Both the position numbers and the translations under genes were made by a program. 64,000 nt of DNA from Absidia repens (taxonomy: Eukaryota > Mucoromycota > Mucoromycetes > Mucorales > Cunninghamellaceae). Of this stretch, positions 12,246 to 25,260 are shown in pieces. The notes under the pieces were generated by a model. That model was not told the DNA's origin and did not search any database. It worked only from the letters and a program-made list of their open reading frames with translations. The first letter of the stretch is position 1. Every line of letters begins with the position of its first letter. The DNA is taken from the NCBI GenBank assembly GCA_002105175.1, contig MCGE01000015.1, positions 372,001 through 436,000 of the forward strand. The letters are read 5' to 3'.

Positions 12246-12909
12246 TCTGTATTTTTTCTCAAAAAGACCTCAAGGACTATGTAGCCACCACTATAGATTT
12301 TTTTTTTTTTTTTTTTTTTTTTTGCACTGCTTTCTAGCTTATCTATGGCTACTTGATCCACGACCTGAACCCAGGAAACTGGCTGATAGTTTTAGTCATT
12401 TGATATAAAACGTAATACTAGTCCTGCTCTATCCCTTATATCAGTCAACCTATATTGTGCCATCAGCGTAACTGCCACTGTATATCCAACTTGTTTTTAA
12501 ATTTTTATTTTTTTGTGAGAGCGATAATAAATAAAATATAACCCAAGCTGAAGCCAGACCCACTTGATAATAGATCATCCTTATTTGTCCCAAATTCATA
12601 CTTCTCTTTACTTTTACCCAAAAACACAAGCCTACTCCCAACTTTACCCAACTATGTAAACAGCTGCACATTCCATCCCTGTTGTTTTACACTATGTTCG
12701 TGTATTGTATAACTATCCCAAATGTGTATTCCCCGTCAAGCAAAGGCATTATAATATACGTGTATCATACAAAAACATAAACAGAGAAGTAGTGGTATAA
12801 TTTATTTATTTTTTAAAAAAAAGGAGAGGGAATATAACAAAAATATACAAGTATGGGAGAACGAGATGGTTCTAATACTACTATTCTACAAATCACACGA
12901 CTAACTACA
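12246..12909. other. Intergenic, 3' flank of the CTC1-like gene
   Basis: Contains a T-run at about 12299-12323 and AT-rich unique DNA. It may include a degraded extension of repeat copy A. No gene seen. Confidence 0.45.
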
Positions 12910-15900
12910 CTAAGAGGATAATGACAAACGTTCAATCAGGTTCCAAGCTTGTTGTTGAGGATCCAAGAGTTCCAAAGTTTCGACCTTAACTCTGACCGAA
13001 GGGTATGTCAGCGTCTGGAGACGTAGTTCTTGATCTTCAGTGACCCTTGGCCGTAATTCCAATTCATCCATTCTTGGTTGTTGCTGAACTGATCTAGAAT
13101 GCAAAGCGTCTTCGTCGTTTGTTGCTGCTGTGAATCGGTACTGATTGTTGTTATATTGTTTCCCGTAGATATAAAATTGTCCGTGAAGCTTGATTCGAAT
13201 GCCCAAATCACTCAACGTCATGCCATTCCGTAAAGCCGCATCCGCCATATTATCAAGTTCATCCTCGTTCTGCTGCTGTCCATCCACCCAAAATCCACAT
13301 TCCAACGCCCCATGATCCAAGGCGGCTTGTTTCAGCGTGTCTTCCTGCGACGGCAGTAACATCAATAACCGGAACACGAGTGCTTCCCCATCAATCATCG
13401 CCAAGACAATCGTTGTGCCATCCGTGACTTGTACTTTTGCTTCCGCCCGAAACACACGTCGACCATCCTCGCCACAATTGCCATAGCATCTGTTCTGGTA
13501 CCATTCCGTGCCACATAACGTACATACCCATTGGAGCTTAAGTTTTTCGATCCGCCGTATCGACACTGCCGCTTTGAAAATGTGATCCTTGCCATCACCA
13601 CCATCAGTAAAGCCGTCATCTTGACCAGAAGGAACCAAATCATTCAGCACGAGCGACCGAACCACAGCACGATTGCCCAGATCCAATAAATCGTCAAAGA
13701 GCGTGGTGCCCACTTGCGGGTAAGATTCCATATACGTATAAGGCCCAGCGACAAAGTACACCTTTTGACTATTGACAGATCTTTTCCTATCCACACGGAA
13801 CAGCGTCACCTTGTTGCCCGGAATCACGCCCACAGAGTACAACACATGATGAAGATCGCCACCCAAATAAACATCCGTTGTTTCTAGCCCGTCCACTTGT
13901 TGGAGTCGTAAAAGGACCTTGAGCCCTCTTCGTCCCAAGCCAACCCCCAAGCGTTGAAACAATTCCATTTGCATGGTGGTATCTTCGTCTGAATAATTGG
14001 TGCCCATATCGTCGACAATAAATCCCTTGAATAGCACCGTGCCGTACAATGTCGTCATGCCCGTTTCTTTCTTATCGTTGGTGCTGCCGCCGCCTCCATC
14101 ACCGTCGTCGATTTGATCATGTGCTCGTTTCTTTTTCAGCAAAGAGGATGATGTCGTCTTGATGGCATCCGCTATCGTCAACGGCGGAGCCAATGATTCC
14201 CACACTTGCCAATTCACCGGCGACGGACCTCTTGATTTTGCACCAAACACAGGGTAAAGAGAGATCATCACTACATCGTTGTCCTTGGTTCCAAAAGTGA
14301 CGTTTTCTTCCTCTTGCTGCTGTTGCATGTGCTGTTGCTGGTGACCAAAGCGAGGATGATGTCGATGCTGGTATATCATTGGATAGAATTGATGCTTTGT
14401 CCGATCCACCAAGAAGATAGGGACATTGGGAGATGAGTCTACAACATCGGTCTTCTTTTTCTTCGTATCACCATGGTGAGGTTCAGGAGGACTCATCTGG
14501 TCAACTTCTTCGTCCATCAACGTCAATCCAAACCACGTGCCCACTTGTAGATGGCCCGCATAAGATAACCCACCAGCGTGTGATGTAAAGACGAGAATGG
14601 CCATGAGCGGATCAGCTGTTGTTCCCAGTCCATAACGTATCACTCGTACCCATTTTTCAAGTCCCACGGTGCCATGATGGTCGTTTTCGTCGTCATTGTT
14701 GTTTTCCTTTTTCATCACCGTCGGCATGATTTCCAATACGACGTAAATAGCTATATCGAGTGACGATGTGTTCCCGCCGATATCACCATGTGTCATGTTG
14801 AAGTGTGACAAGCGTAGCAAATCTTCCTTTTTCGTTGGGAATGGGACCAAAAGTGTTGTTGTTGATGCTGCTGTGACTGAAGGGGATGAGAAGGATCCAA
14901 GGAGCTTGATATCTTGATAATCACACATCATGTACTGTTGCTCCAATGTCGACGCTATTCCAGAGAGTGTCAAGTGTTCCACCACCAAATGAAATCGTTT
15001 AATGATATAAACATGACCCAATCGTAATCGACCTGTGTTTTTCCACCTTGCTGAGGGAGCTTGGTGCAAATCGTCGACCGTTGTCACCAAGAGCTTGATT
15101 CGATAAGTATCGTCAATAAAGTAAACTTGACCATCAGGTAGTGCATCCACTAATCCCACCACCCACGCAGTATCCTTGGTTTTCGCATCGTAGCAATAGC
15201 GGGTTGCACCAGCATGAGACGTAACAAACGAAGGTGGCATTTCAATGAGCGGTACATGGTCCAATTTGTACGAGAGAGCATCTTCCTTATTTTCTTCCAT
15301 GGGGCTGTTACCATCCACATTGTTCAGAATCCTGGAGATCAATTGTTGAAGTGTTGGGCAGGCATCCAGAGTCACATTTCCAGTTGTATTGGTTGCTTCG
15401 TTGACGGCTAGACAGGATTGGCCATGCTGGAAAAAGTCTCCATAAAGATCACCATGACCATGTGCACTACGGTTGCCAGTTGTAGAGAAGACCACCTCGA
15501 TGAGTTGTTTGCCCAGCCAAACCACGGGTGAAACGGAATCATGAGAAGAAGATGTTGCCATTTTTCCACCACCTCGACTAGTAAGTAGGTTTGTAAACTT
15601 GATCTTGATAGACGCAAATAATTCCAGTTGCCGAACCATAGCTGCAAAAGTAAGATGTCGACCAACACAATGTGAATAAATCAAGTCTTTGCTATGTCTA
15701 TGTTGAAATATATATGAAAGAAAATCAGCTTTCCATCAAACAACGTGGTTTTTTTTTTTTTTTTTTTTTACCTTTCATCCAAATCCGCATCGAGCCCATC
15801 ATTGGCATCTGTGGTAACTTTTCCAATATCACCAACGTCATCATCCATGAATTGTTTGATACACACATCACTTCGCATACATGCTACCAGTATATACCGC

Positions 15901-17165
15901 GCAGATTTTTCCTCTTTCTTGTTGGTTTCAATATCGTCATCGTCACTATTGGTATCAAATAGTCCAGGCGTCATCCTTGGTGCATTCCAATCCATATCCA
16001 AAATAGGTGAAATCTTTGACAGGGAATCCAGGGACAAGACGTGGACATGAGTCACCATCAACTTGGTACCAATACGGTAAGGGCAGTTTTCAGAATAGCC
16101 AATGTAATGGAAGAGGCATAATAAGAGCTGTTCATCCAGTTCGTAGATGCCAAACAAGGGATCAATCACTCTAGTCACCACACCAGTATAATGATGAAGA
16201 TTGCTTTGGCCTGAATCCAGGGTTGATAGTGGCATAATGGTGGTAGTGGATGTTTCAGATGTATCTGCTGCGGTCGTGGCTGCTACTGCTGCTGCTGGGT
16301 GAGGCATGTCGACGTCAAAGGAAGTGTTGTCGGCGTCCGTAGGGTTGTAGGTTGATAGCAGGTATTCGCATTGCTGCTTGGGTAATTCTAAAAACGATGA
16401 CGCTAGGGGCTGGAAGTTGAGTACACTGCGCTTGGTTCGTCTTCGCTGCTGCTGTTGATCTTTTCCAAGTCGAGGTGTCAAAGTAGTCATTGTTGTTGTT
16501 TGCAAGTTGCTGAATAAGTAGTGTCGGCCCACTTGAAGTTCCATATAATAGTTGATAAGATAATCACCCTTGAATACCACGGGCACTGTCCACTGATAAG
16601 ATCTTGCAGTAAACGAGGAAGTAGTAGTGGAAGAGTGCAGTTTGTAGATATCCTTGAGTTCGGCAAAATAGCAAGCTTCAGAGCCTTGTTTTACATACAT
16701 AATAGATTTGGCACATAGGACTCCAGCCAAAGTAACCCTTTCGTGTTGAAGATCCCCGGGGAATGTTGTTGCCAACTGTCGAGGATGCAAGCAAGTGAAG
16801 TCGGAAGAGGAAGAGCCCTTTAAGAGTTCTAAGAATGTGCGTACTGACAAAGCATGTTCGTCCCAAAGTGCCTTGGAAGATCCAAAACGCTTGGCAGAGT
16901 CTATTGTAATTTGAAGATAGCGAAGTCCACTTCCCAAAACAATAAAAGTCCAGCGAGGTATGCTGATCAAAGTACCTTGCAAATCATGATACATTCGGTC
17001 CACTTGACAAGGAATCGCGTCTCCGGTCAGAATATCAGCCAGCAGGATGGAGCCGCGTTGATGTTGGTCATTGGTACTAGTAATAGTTTGAAGTCGACCA
17101 CAGAGTTGAAGCGAGGAATGGGTGTCATTTTTTCTACCTTCAATCAAATCCTTCACGGATATCAT
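12910..17165 (-). CDS. CTC1-like telomere maintenance protein (CST complex large subunit)
   Basis: Two exons, 17165-15772 and 15697-12910, 4182 bases, 1393 residues, joined in phase; a second AG six bases on (exon from 15691) would drop two residues. The sequence is divergent, beta-rich and repeatedly OB-fold-like. The best signature is at ~325: YTGVVTRVIDPLFGIYELDE followed by LLLCLFHY and GTKLMVTHVHVL. This matches the G-V-V-T-x-V, G-x-Y-E-L-D, L-x-L-C-L pattern of vertebrate and plant CTC1. Near 1187-1204 is CTLC-x8-CYGNC, a zinc-ribbon-like knuckle in a C-terminal OB fold. CTC1 with STN1 and TEN1 binds telomeric single-stranded DNA and recruits polymerase alpha-primase for C-strand fill-in. 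Length is near the 1200-1300 usual for CTC1. The intron donor is GT followed by a ~20-base A-run. Runs of Gln, Asp and Gly occur in loops. An unrelated multi-OB protein is the main alternative. Confidence 0.7.
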
Positions 17166-17309
17166 TCATAAAAATAAAAATTGAAAATAGAAAAAGCGGT
17201 GGAGTCGCAACATTTCAAAAAAATCCTGTTTCTCTGTTTTATTTTCAAAGCCAGCCTTCACAGATCACAAATACTACTTTTTTTTATTGCATGAAAATAA
17301 GGTACTACT

Positions 17310-18432
<1,123 letters not shown>

Positions 18433-19170
18433 GATTGATATTTGATATAGTAGTAAATAAATAAAAATTGAGAAAATGAAAAAAGATTAATGACTAAACC
18501 GAAGAAACGAGTTGCTTTTAATGATTCTCCCGGTGAAACTGCGCTGTTTCAAATACTATATCTGTTTATGTTTTGACATATTCCGGTAAATTACTTGGCG
18601 ACTTGCATTATATTCGAATGTTTCTCATGAAACCTATTTTTTTTTTTTTTTTTTTTTTTTGTTCTAAACAGTAAAAACGTGAATAATAAAGGGAAAAAAA
18701 AAAAAAAAACTATAGATGATATTACAGTACTGATTTTATTCTAAATGGATTCGCATTTTGTTTCTAATACTACTGACATTAATTAGCTTCCTTGACTTTA
18801 TGTATAGTTCATGGCATTCAAATGTCATAAATCCCATCCAGCATAAAATATTGGCCTTCCCAGAAACGTGTTGAATGCTTGTTTTACGATTCCATTTATA
18901 TATGTAGATCTTCCATGAAGCATCTTTTTTTGATTTTGGGAGCAGCCACGGCTCGTCGGATGTTCAAATCACTTTGAAAATGAGATATATTTTTTTTTTT
19001 TTGAAACTGGAGAACATCTCCTTTCTCTATTTACTGTCATCTCAAAAGGTAAGAATTATAAACTATCCATCCATCTATCCATCCATCCATCTATCTCAAA
19101 CGATCAACATTCATCTAAACATACAACCGTTTTTTTCAAAAAAAAAAAATAATTAGCAAATTAAAAAAAA
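18433..19170. promoter_or_regulatory. Divergent promoter region between the SDR gene and eL31
   Basis: 738 bases between two start codons. It includes a 22-base T-run (about 18639-18660), an A-run near 18696-18710, and CCAT/CTAT tetranucleotide repeats at about 19068-19095. A likely eL31 5'-UTR intron runs from GTAAGAATT (19049) to AATTAG (19156). Confidence 0.45.
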
Positions 19171-19932
19171 ATGGTCAAGAACACTACCCAAAAACGCTCT
19201 ACTCTTGCTGATGTTATCACTCGTGAGTACACCATCCATCTTCACAAGTTGGTTCATGGTCGTTCCTTCAAGTCTCGCACTCCTCAAGCTGTCAAGGCTG
19301 TCAAGGCCTTTGCCACCAAGCAAATGGGTACTGAAGATGTCCGCATCGATCCCTCTTTGAACAAGCAATTGTGGGCTCGTGGTGTCCGTCATGTCCCTCA
19401 CCGTATTCGTGTCCGTATTGCCCGTAAGCGTAATGATGATGACGAAGCCAAGCACAAGCTTTACTCTTATGTCACCTACGTTCCTGTTGCCTCTTTCGAA
19501 GGTAAGAAGAATATACGTATATTATGTGGTGAAAAAGGGAGAGAGAGAGAGTTTGGTGTCTTGTTGGGTATAAGTCTGTGTATGCGTGTGATCACAAACT
19601 ATGCTTGACCGCTGTCTGGTAGTTCACCTCATTGTATTGCTTTTATTTGCGATTGATATTGGAAGTGAATGACGACTTGTAGACTTTTGAAAAAGTATAA
19701 TATGGTTTTATTCGATACTATACATCTCTCAAGTCGTCGTTTATTTCCTATTTTTCTTTCTGTAAATGCAATCTTTGAAACGAATTTCCAGCAGTTGAAT
19801 GCGCTAGAGGTTGGAGATGTATCTCTCCTATCTATGACGTGCTTGATAATGGTATATTGACTTGTTTTTTTGTTTTTTTGTTTTTTATCAATCTACTTAG
19901 GTTTGGAAACTACTGTTGTTGATGACGAATAA
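19171..19932 (+). CDS. RPL31: 60S ribosomal protein eL31
   Basis: Two exons, 19171-19501 and 19901-19932, 120 residues, the normal length of eL31. The N-terminus MVKNTTQKRSTLADVITREY, RGVRHVPHRIRVRIARKRND in the middle and the short C-terminal exon reading LETTVVDDE are diagnostic. eL31 sits near the peptide exit tunnel of the large subunit. Codon use differs visibly from the neighbours (CGT, AAG and GTC preferred), as expected for a highly expressed gene. The 399-base intron near the 3' end is much longer than other introns in this window (mostly 50-130) and holds a stable hairpin (see the separate entry). A second intron probably lies in the 5' leader. An AATAAA occurs about 80 bases after the stop. 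Confidence 0.97.
19671..19738 (+). ncRNA. Hairpin in the eL31 intron, possible intronic small RNA
   Basis: GACGACTTG (19671-19679) pairs perfectly with CAAGTCGTC (19730-19738). Three more pairs follow inside after a one-base bulge, closing a ~45-base loop. Ribosomal-protein introns often host snoRNAs, but I see no clear C/D or H/ACA boxes, so this is only a structural candidate. Confidence 0.25.
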
Positions 19933-20339
19933 ATCATCAAGGATCTGGTCTTTTTTTAACATCGCCTTCACGTAGTTGTTAGTGTAGTATACCTCTTATT
20001 AGTTTAGTCTTTAATAAATGGTTATTTATGTCAAATATTTGCTGTATTTTTTTTTTTTTTTTGATTGTCTCCAATATGTTGCTTACCAAATGTTGTATGT
20101 TGTCTTATGTCAATGTTGCGTTTTGTTTTTCCTGTCTCCATTATATAAATTGAATTTATGGTAGTGCGTCCATACCGACTGGCGTGAATGGTGATGACTT
20201 TGTTAGATTAAAAGATGCATCCATACAATTATCTAAATAAAAAAGCCGACTGTATTGATTTTTTACCATGTTTTCGTGCAGAAGTTCTTTTTGCCTCTTA
20301 ACACAATCTATTCAAGCACAAAGCATATGGTGAAATTCA
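19933..20339. other. 3' flank of eL31 and intergenic DNA
   Basis: Contains the eL31 transcript end with AATAAA near 20011, then unique AT-rich DNA. No gene seen. Confidence 0.5.
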
Positions 20340-21330
20340 GCAAAGAAATAGTGGGTTGAATATATACTAAGTGACCTAGGACCATCAACCAGTCGCTAGG
20401 CCATAAGGGGGAGGGGAGAGACAAATCGTCATAGATAAGCAAGAAAATAGTGCAAAATGATCTATAACGGTGCTTAAGTGCATATCACGACCTACATTCA
20501 TTTATATGATTAGCCGGACTGGAATATCGTTAATCTTTGATACTAAGTGATCTAAAACTGCCACTAGTTCGTGCGTATTTAGAGGGGAAAGCAGTAATGG
20601 TGGGTGAATTATAGAGCAGATGTTTGATAGGACACTCATAAATGAACTACAACATCGGCATTTTGCACTATCTAATGGATCAGAGGATGATTGATAAAAT
20701 AGATATATTTTATTGATGTGATGTCGTAGATACTATCACTACAGGCGAGAGGTTCATTGTGAAAAGGAATCTATTGGAGGGAGCATAATGAAGACAAAAG
20801 TAAGATTTGAAGAATTGTCAACACTAATCTAAAAGGACGGGTGTAAAAAAGGATCTTTTTACAAGGCAAGAGAGACACTGAAGGCATATCTTTTATTGAA
20901 GTACAACAACGACCAACAATATTGGAAAAGGGTAATGTCAATAAAAAACGGGACCTATTGCACAAGACATGAGAAGGAATAATGGGACATTTTTCATTTT
21001 TTTAAAAAAAAGATAAAGAAACATACTTTATTTAAAATACAGGTACAATCTATGACAAACTAACACTAAACTAAGCTAATGATGACTACAAAAAGCCAAC
21101 TAATGATGACTATAAATCGTAGATCCAAAATGAGTGTTTCCCCATGCATCTTGTAATCCCTGTGCTGAAAACCCTTCTAAATTAAACCTGACACTAATCT
21201 AAGTCCATCATGACCTCATTCAAGTTGAATGGTGAAGGAAAAAGGAAGGACAAAGAGAAAATGAAAGAAAGAGAGAGTGAAAAAAAATTTATAGAATAAA
21301 TAGAATTTCACGTGGTCGGGATTTGAATAT
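20340..21330 (-). repeat. Dispersed non-coding repeat, copy C (inverted)
   Basis: On the minus strand it starts at TTCAAATCCCGACCACGTGA (21330 downwards). It then shows the pyrimidine tract, the core GGGATTACAAGATGCATGGG, and AATAAAGTATGT and TTCAATAAAAGATATGCC modules. The distal part has GAGTGTCCTATCAAACATCTGC, shared with copies A, D and E. No coding frame. The left edge is approximate. Confidence 0.75.
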
Positions 21331-22302
21331 TTTCTATCTATTGTGAGGTGGATATGGAACCTCTTTTATTTTATTTTTTTTACCGCAATCAATACCATAA
21401 TATATCATTAATATGGTGGTTCTATTATCATGACAGCAATCGCCACAATTCAACGTCGGCAACATGGCTGTTCACTTCTTTTGATGCCTCTGTCGACAAG
21501 ATGGGGCAACTCGGTCTAGTTTTACTTTAATTTTCATGGCTTATAACCACAACTGAATAAATCATGTTTTGCATTTTGTTGAGCCTCTTGTAGTTGCAAT
21601 CCCTCGAACTCCAGCTAAAACCGACCAACTTCAAGTGTTCAAGATTTTTTTTTTTATAAATCAACCACATACCTTTGTTCCTTTTCACGTTACTATCATA
21701 TTACGTTGTTAGAAGTTTTATTGTCAAGTCAAATAAATATGCATGGCATTTTCCGTGAGCCCCAATTTTTATTACACTCTTGCTGAACTCGCTATATATA
21801 GTGTAAAAAGTCTAATGATATCATATCGCCTTTTCCCCCTTTCTCATATGAGTACTCTTCTCCAATACTTCTATACATGATATAGCTTTCTTGAGTCCAG
21901 TTCTCCCCTCCCCCCCTTTTTTTTTTATCAATCCAGATCACATACAATATTTCAGATTTCAAACATCCGCTATTAGCAATGAATGTATATGTATTCAAGG
22001 AAATCGATCGCTAGTATAATAATGTTCCTTCTTCCCGCCTTATTTCACCGGTCCTAAGCATTGCCTATTCATCTCTTGTTCCCTTGGCTACCAAATGACC
22101 GCACTTTATAGGTAACCTACTTAAATTGATACATTTTGATGCACATACAATAACGAAGCCAAAGTAAAAGACGACTGTTCCCCTCATAAAAAAACAATTC
22201 ATAAAAAAAAACAGACGATAGTAGCTCATAACAGATAAAATATAAATGTGATGATAATTTTTTTATTATGATAATGGGAATTTCTAACAAAGGGGTAATT
22301 GT
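21331..22302. other. Intergenic, repeat copy C to KRE2-like gene
   Basis: AT-rich unique DNA. Short open frames on both strands have no recognisable content. Nothing further seen. Confidence 0.5.
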
Positions 22303-22612
22303 TCATGAGCTTAAAGCATTCTTGAACGTTGTGTAACAGCTAAGGCCAGGATTATAATCTATATAATGGGAAAAAAAAAAAAAAAGCAGGAGTGTCACTC
22401 AGTCAATCACTTGCTATTATATTCAATCCTTGATTCACCCATATCTTACCGAAGTTGTCATCAGGATTGCAAGAGCACTTTGAGCGAAACACTTCTTCGG
22501 TAGGACAATGTGTGTACGCTGTGTGCCGGTATCCGATATCATTGAAAAAATGGAATTTGTCCTTTTTCAGCATCATGGCAGCAGCTATTGAGTGTACCGG
22601 AGCATCGCCCCA

Positions 22613-22653
<41 letters not shown>

Positions 22654-23823
22654 ACGGCTGAGAACGATCTTTCCTTTTTTTTTTTTTTTGACATCTCTCA
22701 TATTTTGTTTACCTTTCATAAAAGAATCCACCAGAGCGATCCAAATAATTGAAGAATTTCAAGTATTCATTCGATCTCCAAAGGTCCAAAGAGGCAATTT
22801 CGAAGTTGGTCCAAAAATGACAAGAGTTGTAAGCTTCTCCATTATCTCCGGCTACAAAGTTCCATAAAGAATCCTTCACTTGAGGTAATTGCTTGACTAC
22901 TTCAGGATGATTCTTTTTAAAATCCAAAACAGTTTGCCATAAAGAAGGAACAGTCGCCATATATTCACGGAAAGCAATATTGAATCCTATTAGAAGAAAA
23001 GATCGCCGGATGAGTTTCTGAGATGTTTGCCCATGAACTGTTATATATATATATATGTAAAGAGAAGTGGATCATTACCATATTTCTTGCCATTTTCCTT
23101 CATATATCTAAACACATCGTAATCAATATCACAGTGATAGTCCACGTCCGGTTCAATGCGCCAATAATAGTCGTATGGATCAAGTAATGGATGCCGGAAA
23201 AAGAAGCCGCTTTGAAATCTATATTGATTGAATCCAGCCATTAAAGAAAACAAATAGAAAAAAAGAGTTCGTTGAGTGATTGATTTTCATGGTTCTCCTA
23301 GATGTCTTTCTTACCTGCACATATGACGATATGATTCACTATCAGCATACGGGATACCTTTCGCAGCCAAGTCGGCACGTTGCAAAGCGGCATGGGTTTG
23401 ATTTATATAGGAAGGATAGCCCCACATTTGCTGATCCACTTTACCAAAGTTGACCTGAGCTGTTGTCAAACTCGATATTTCTTGCACAAATTGGTCGGTG
23501 AAGTAGTCGTCGTTCAAAAACACATATGGGTATTGGAATCGCTTATTGAATCGTGCTTCGATTTGCATGACAGTGTTCTTTATGCCTTGCAATTCACTAT
23601 TCCGTACCAAGACCACAAAGCATGCCCGCATAGGTTCGTTGGCGCTAGCCGTTGTTGAGGTTGATGGTGATGAAGAAGAAGCTCGGTCGAGATTCTGCGT
23701 ATATTTATCCACAGGTGATATGTACAGCGTTGTCAAAACAAACATAAGACCGAAAAGTGCACAAGTGACTGATATCCATTTCGACCGTGCCGCGCGCAGT
23801 GAGAGTCCCAGTTTTGTAAACAT
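22303..23823 (-). CDS. KRE2/MNT1-family alpha-1,2-mannosyltransferase (GT15)
   Basis: Five exons: 23823-23315, 23218-23079, 22986-22713, 22613-22450, 22358-22303, 1143 bases, 380 residues. It is a type II membrane protein: a short cytosolic tail, then a signal anchor at ~17-36 ([20 protein letters not shown]), a Ser/Thr stem, then the lumenal GT15 domain. Motifs include [31 protein letters not shown] across a splice, [18 protein letters not shown], and [16 protein letters not shown] with the family's proposed nucleophile Glu at ~279. Conserved cysteines close the last exons ([20 protein letters not shown]). These Golgi enzymes add alpha-1,2-mannose from GDP-mannose to N- and O-glycans. Intron 3 ends in an uninterrupted run of 36 T directly before AG. 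The final coding exon is only 56 bases. Confidence 0.93.
22616..22651 (-). repeat. 36-base homopolymer abutting a splice acceptor
   Basis: Uninterrupted A-run on the + strand. On the transcribed minus strand it is T36 immediately followed by the AG of the KRE2-like intron 3. Confidence 0.85.
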
Positions 23824-25260
23824 GGAGTAAAGGCGAGAAAAAATAAATTATAGAATAAATAGAAAGAAAGAAGAAAGAATTTTTTTTTTTTTTTTTTAGC
23901 TCGAATTAGTTTTTTTTTTTTTTTAACTGTGTCATCAGACTTGGCATTCACTTTATGCCACCGAGACTAAAAAAATATATAAGGTTTGAATTTCCAAATA
24001 TGAACGGTTGATGGCGATGCTGGATCATCCACTTAGAATATATGTATATATTTATATAATATAAATTTACTTGCCTTATTCGATTTCTCCATTCATTACT
24101 GTGCTTCACCGAGGGTAATCAATGAAACATGGTCTTAAAGAGAAAAAAAAAAACGACATTGTGAAAATAGAGGTCATTATCGTACGTATTTTGTTTATAT
24201 TTAAAGAAAATTTTCTGTTTATTGTAAAACAATACTGAATTATTCGATGCCCATTGGCTGCGTCGATCGTGTAACCAGAAACCTTTCGTGGCTTTCTTCT
24301 CTCGTCTTCTATTTATGGACTTTACAAGGAAGCCTTATCTGGAAGGTTAAAATATGAACTTTTTGCAGGCAAATTTTGGGAGAAAATAATTAGCTACCGA
24401 AAATATTCCGAAACTTGTTACAGACACTGTTCTATGGTAAGTTGAGCTATTTCTTTTTTTTAATTTCGGGCGCCAAGTTTAAAAGCGATGAAATAAAGTT
24501 GCTGATGTTTAAATTTACCAAGATCTTATTTTTTCTGGATTGAAGATGAGCGTTCAAATTTGGTTGAGCAACATCAACGGAAAAAAAAAAAAAAAAAAGA
24601 TGAGAGGTTCATCCTTATAAGACGTGAACTAGTCGAATAGAAAAATTCGCCTCTCCATATGAAACTTGTTAAAAGGTAGCGCTTAAGTAGTTGAGAGATA
24701 AAAATCCTCGGAACCTGGTTGATCCTCATGTTGCTATCTCCTTTTCGATGTTCAACTATGGGAGCTATATTGACTTTTTTTAAACCTAGGTTGGATTGCA
24801 ATTCAATGGTGCTGGCGATACCTCTCCTTTGCCACCCCTTAATTACCTCGGTTTCCCTTATGAGCAATGAGGTGTACGTGTGCCTGGAAGTCAGCAAGAT
24901 ATGCCAGTAAAGACTTTTATCGCAAGCATGACCAACTCTGTCAGTAATACATGCTAGTCTACTTAGCGAAGCGTCTTGATTGGTTCTATTTACAACAATA
25001 AAAATATTTTACAAGCATATCGGCATTATCGGTAACCTGTGCATGGAATACAGTGGGGACCCTCACTAACAGTACCAACGGAATGCGAAATCGCCTCGTT
25101 ATCGGGGGTAATACTTCTCCTGTGTATATATCCATGTTATATATGTATATATAGTAGACGTCTGAATTCTTGGTTTGTTTTGCTTTTTCATCGAAAAAAA
25201 AAGAAAATACAGAGACATACATGGTCAGTACTGTAGTTCTGCCGGAGGCCACAGAAAATG
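23824..25260. other. Intergenic, upstream of the KRE2-like gene
   Basis: AT-rich unique DNA with T-runs near 23881-23898 and an A-run near 24580-24598. CCTGGTTGATCCT near 24714 resembles the start of 18S rRNA but nothing after it does. No gene seen. Confidence 0.45.

Noticed and set aside
24713..24726. ACCTGGTTGATCCT, like the 5' end of 18S rRNA
   Set aside because: The match stops after 14 bases; nothing around it is rRNA-like.
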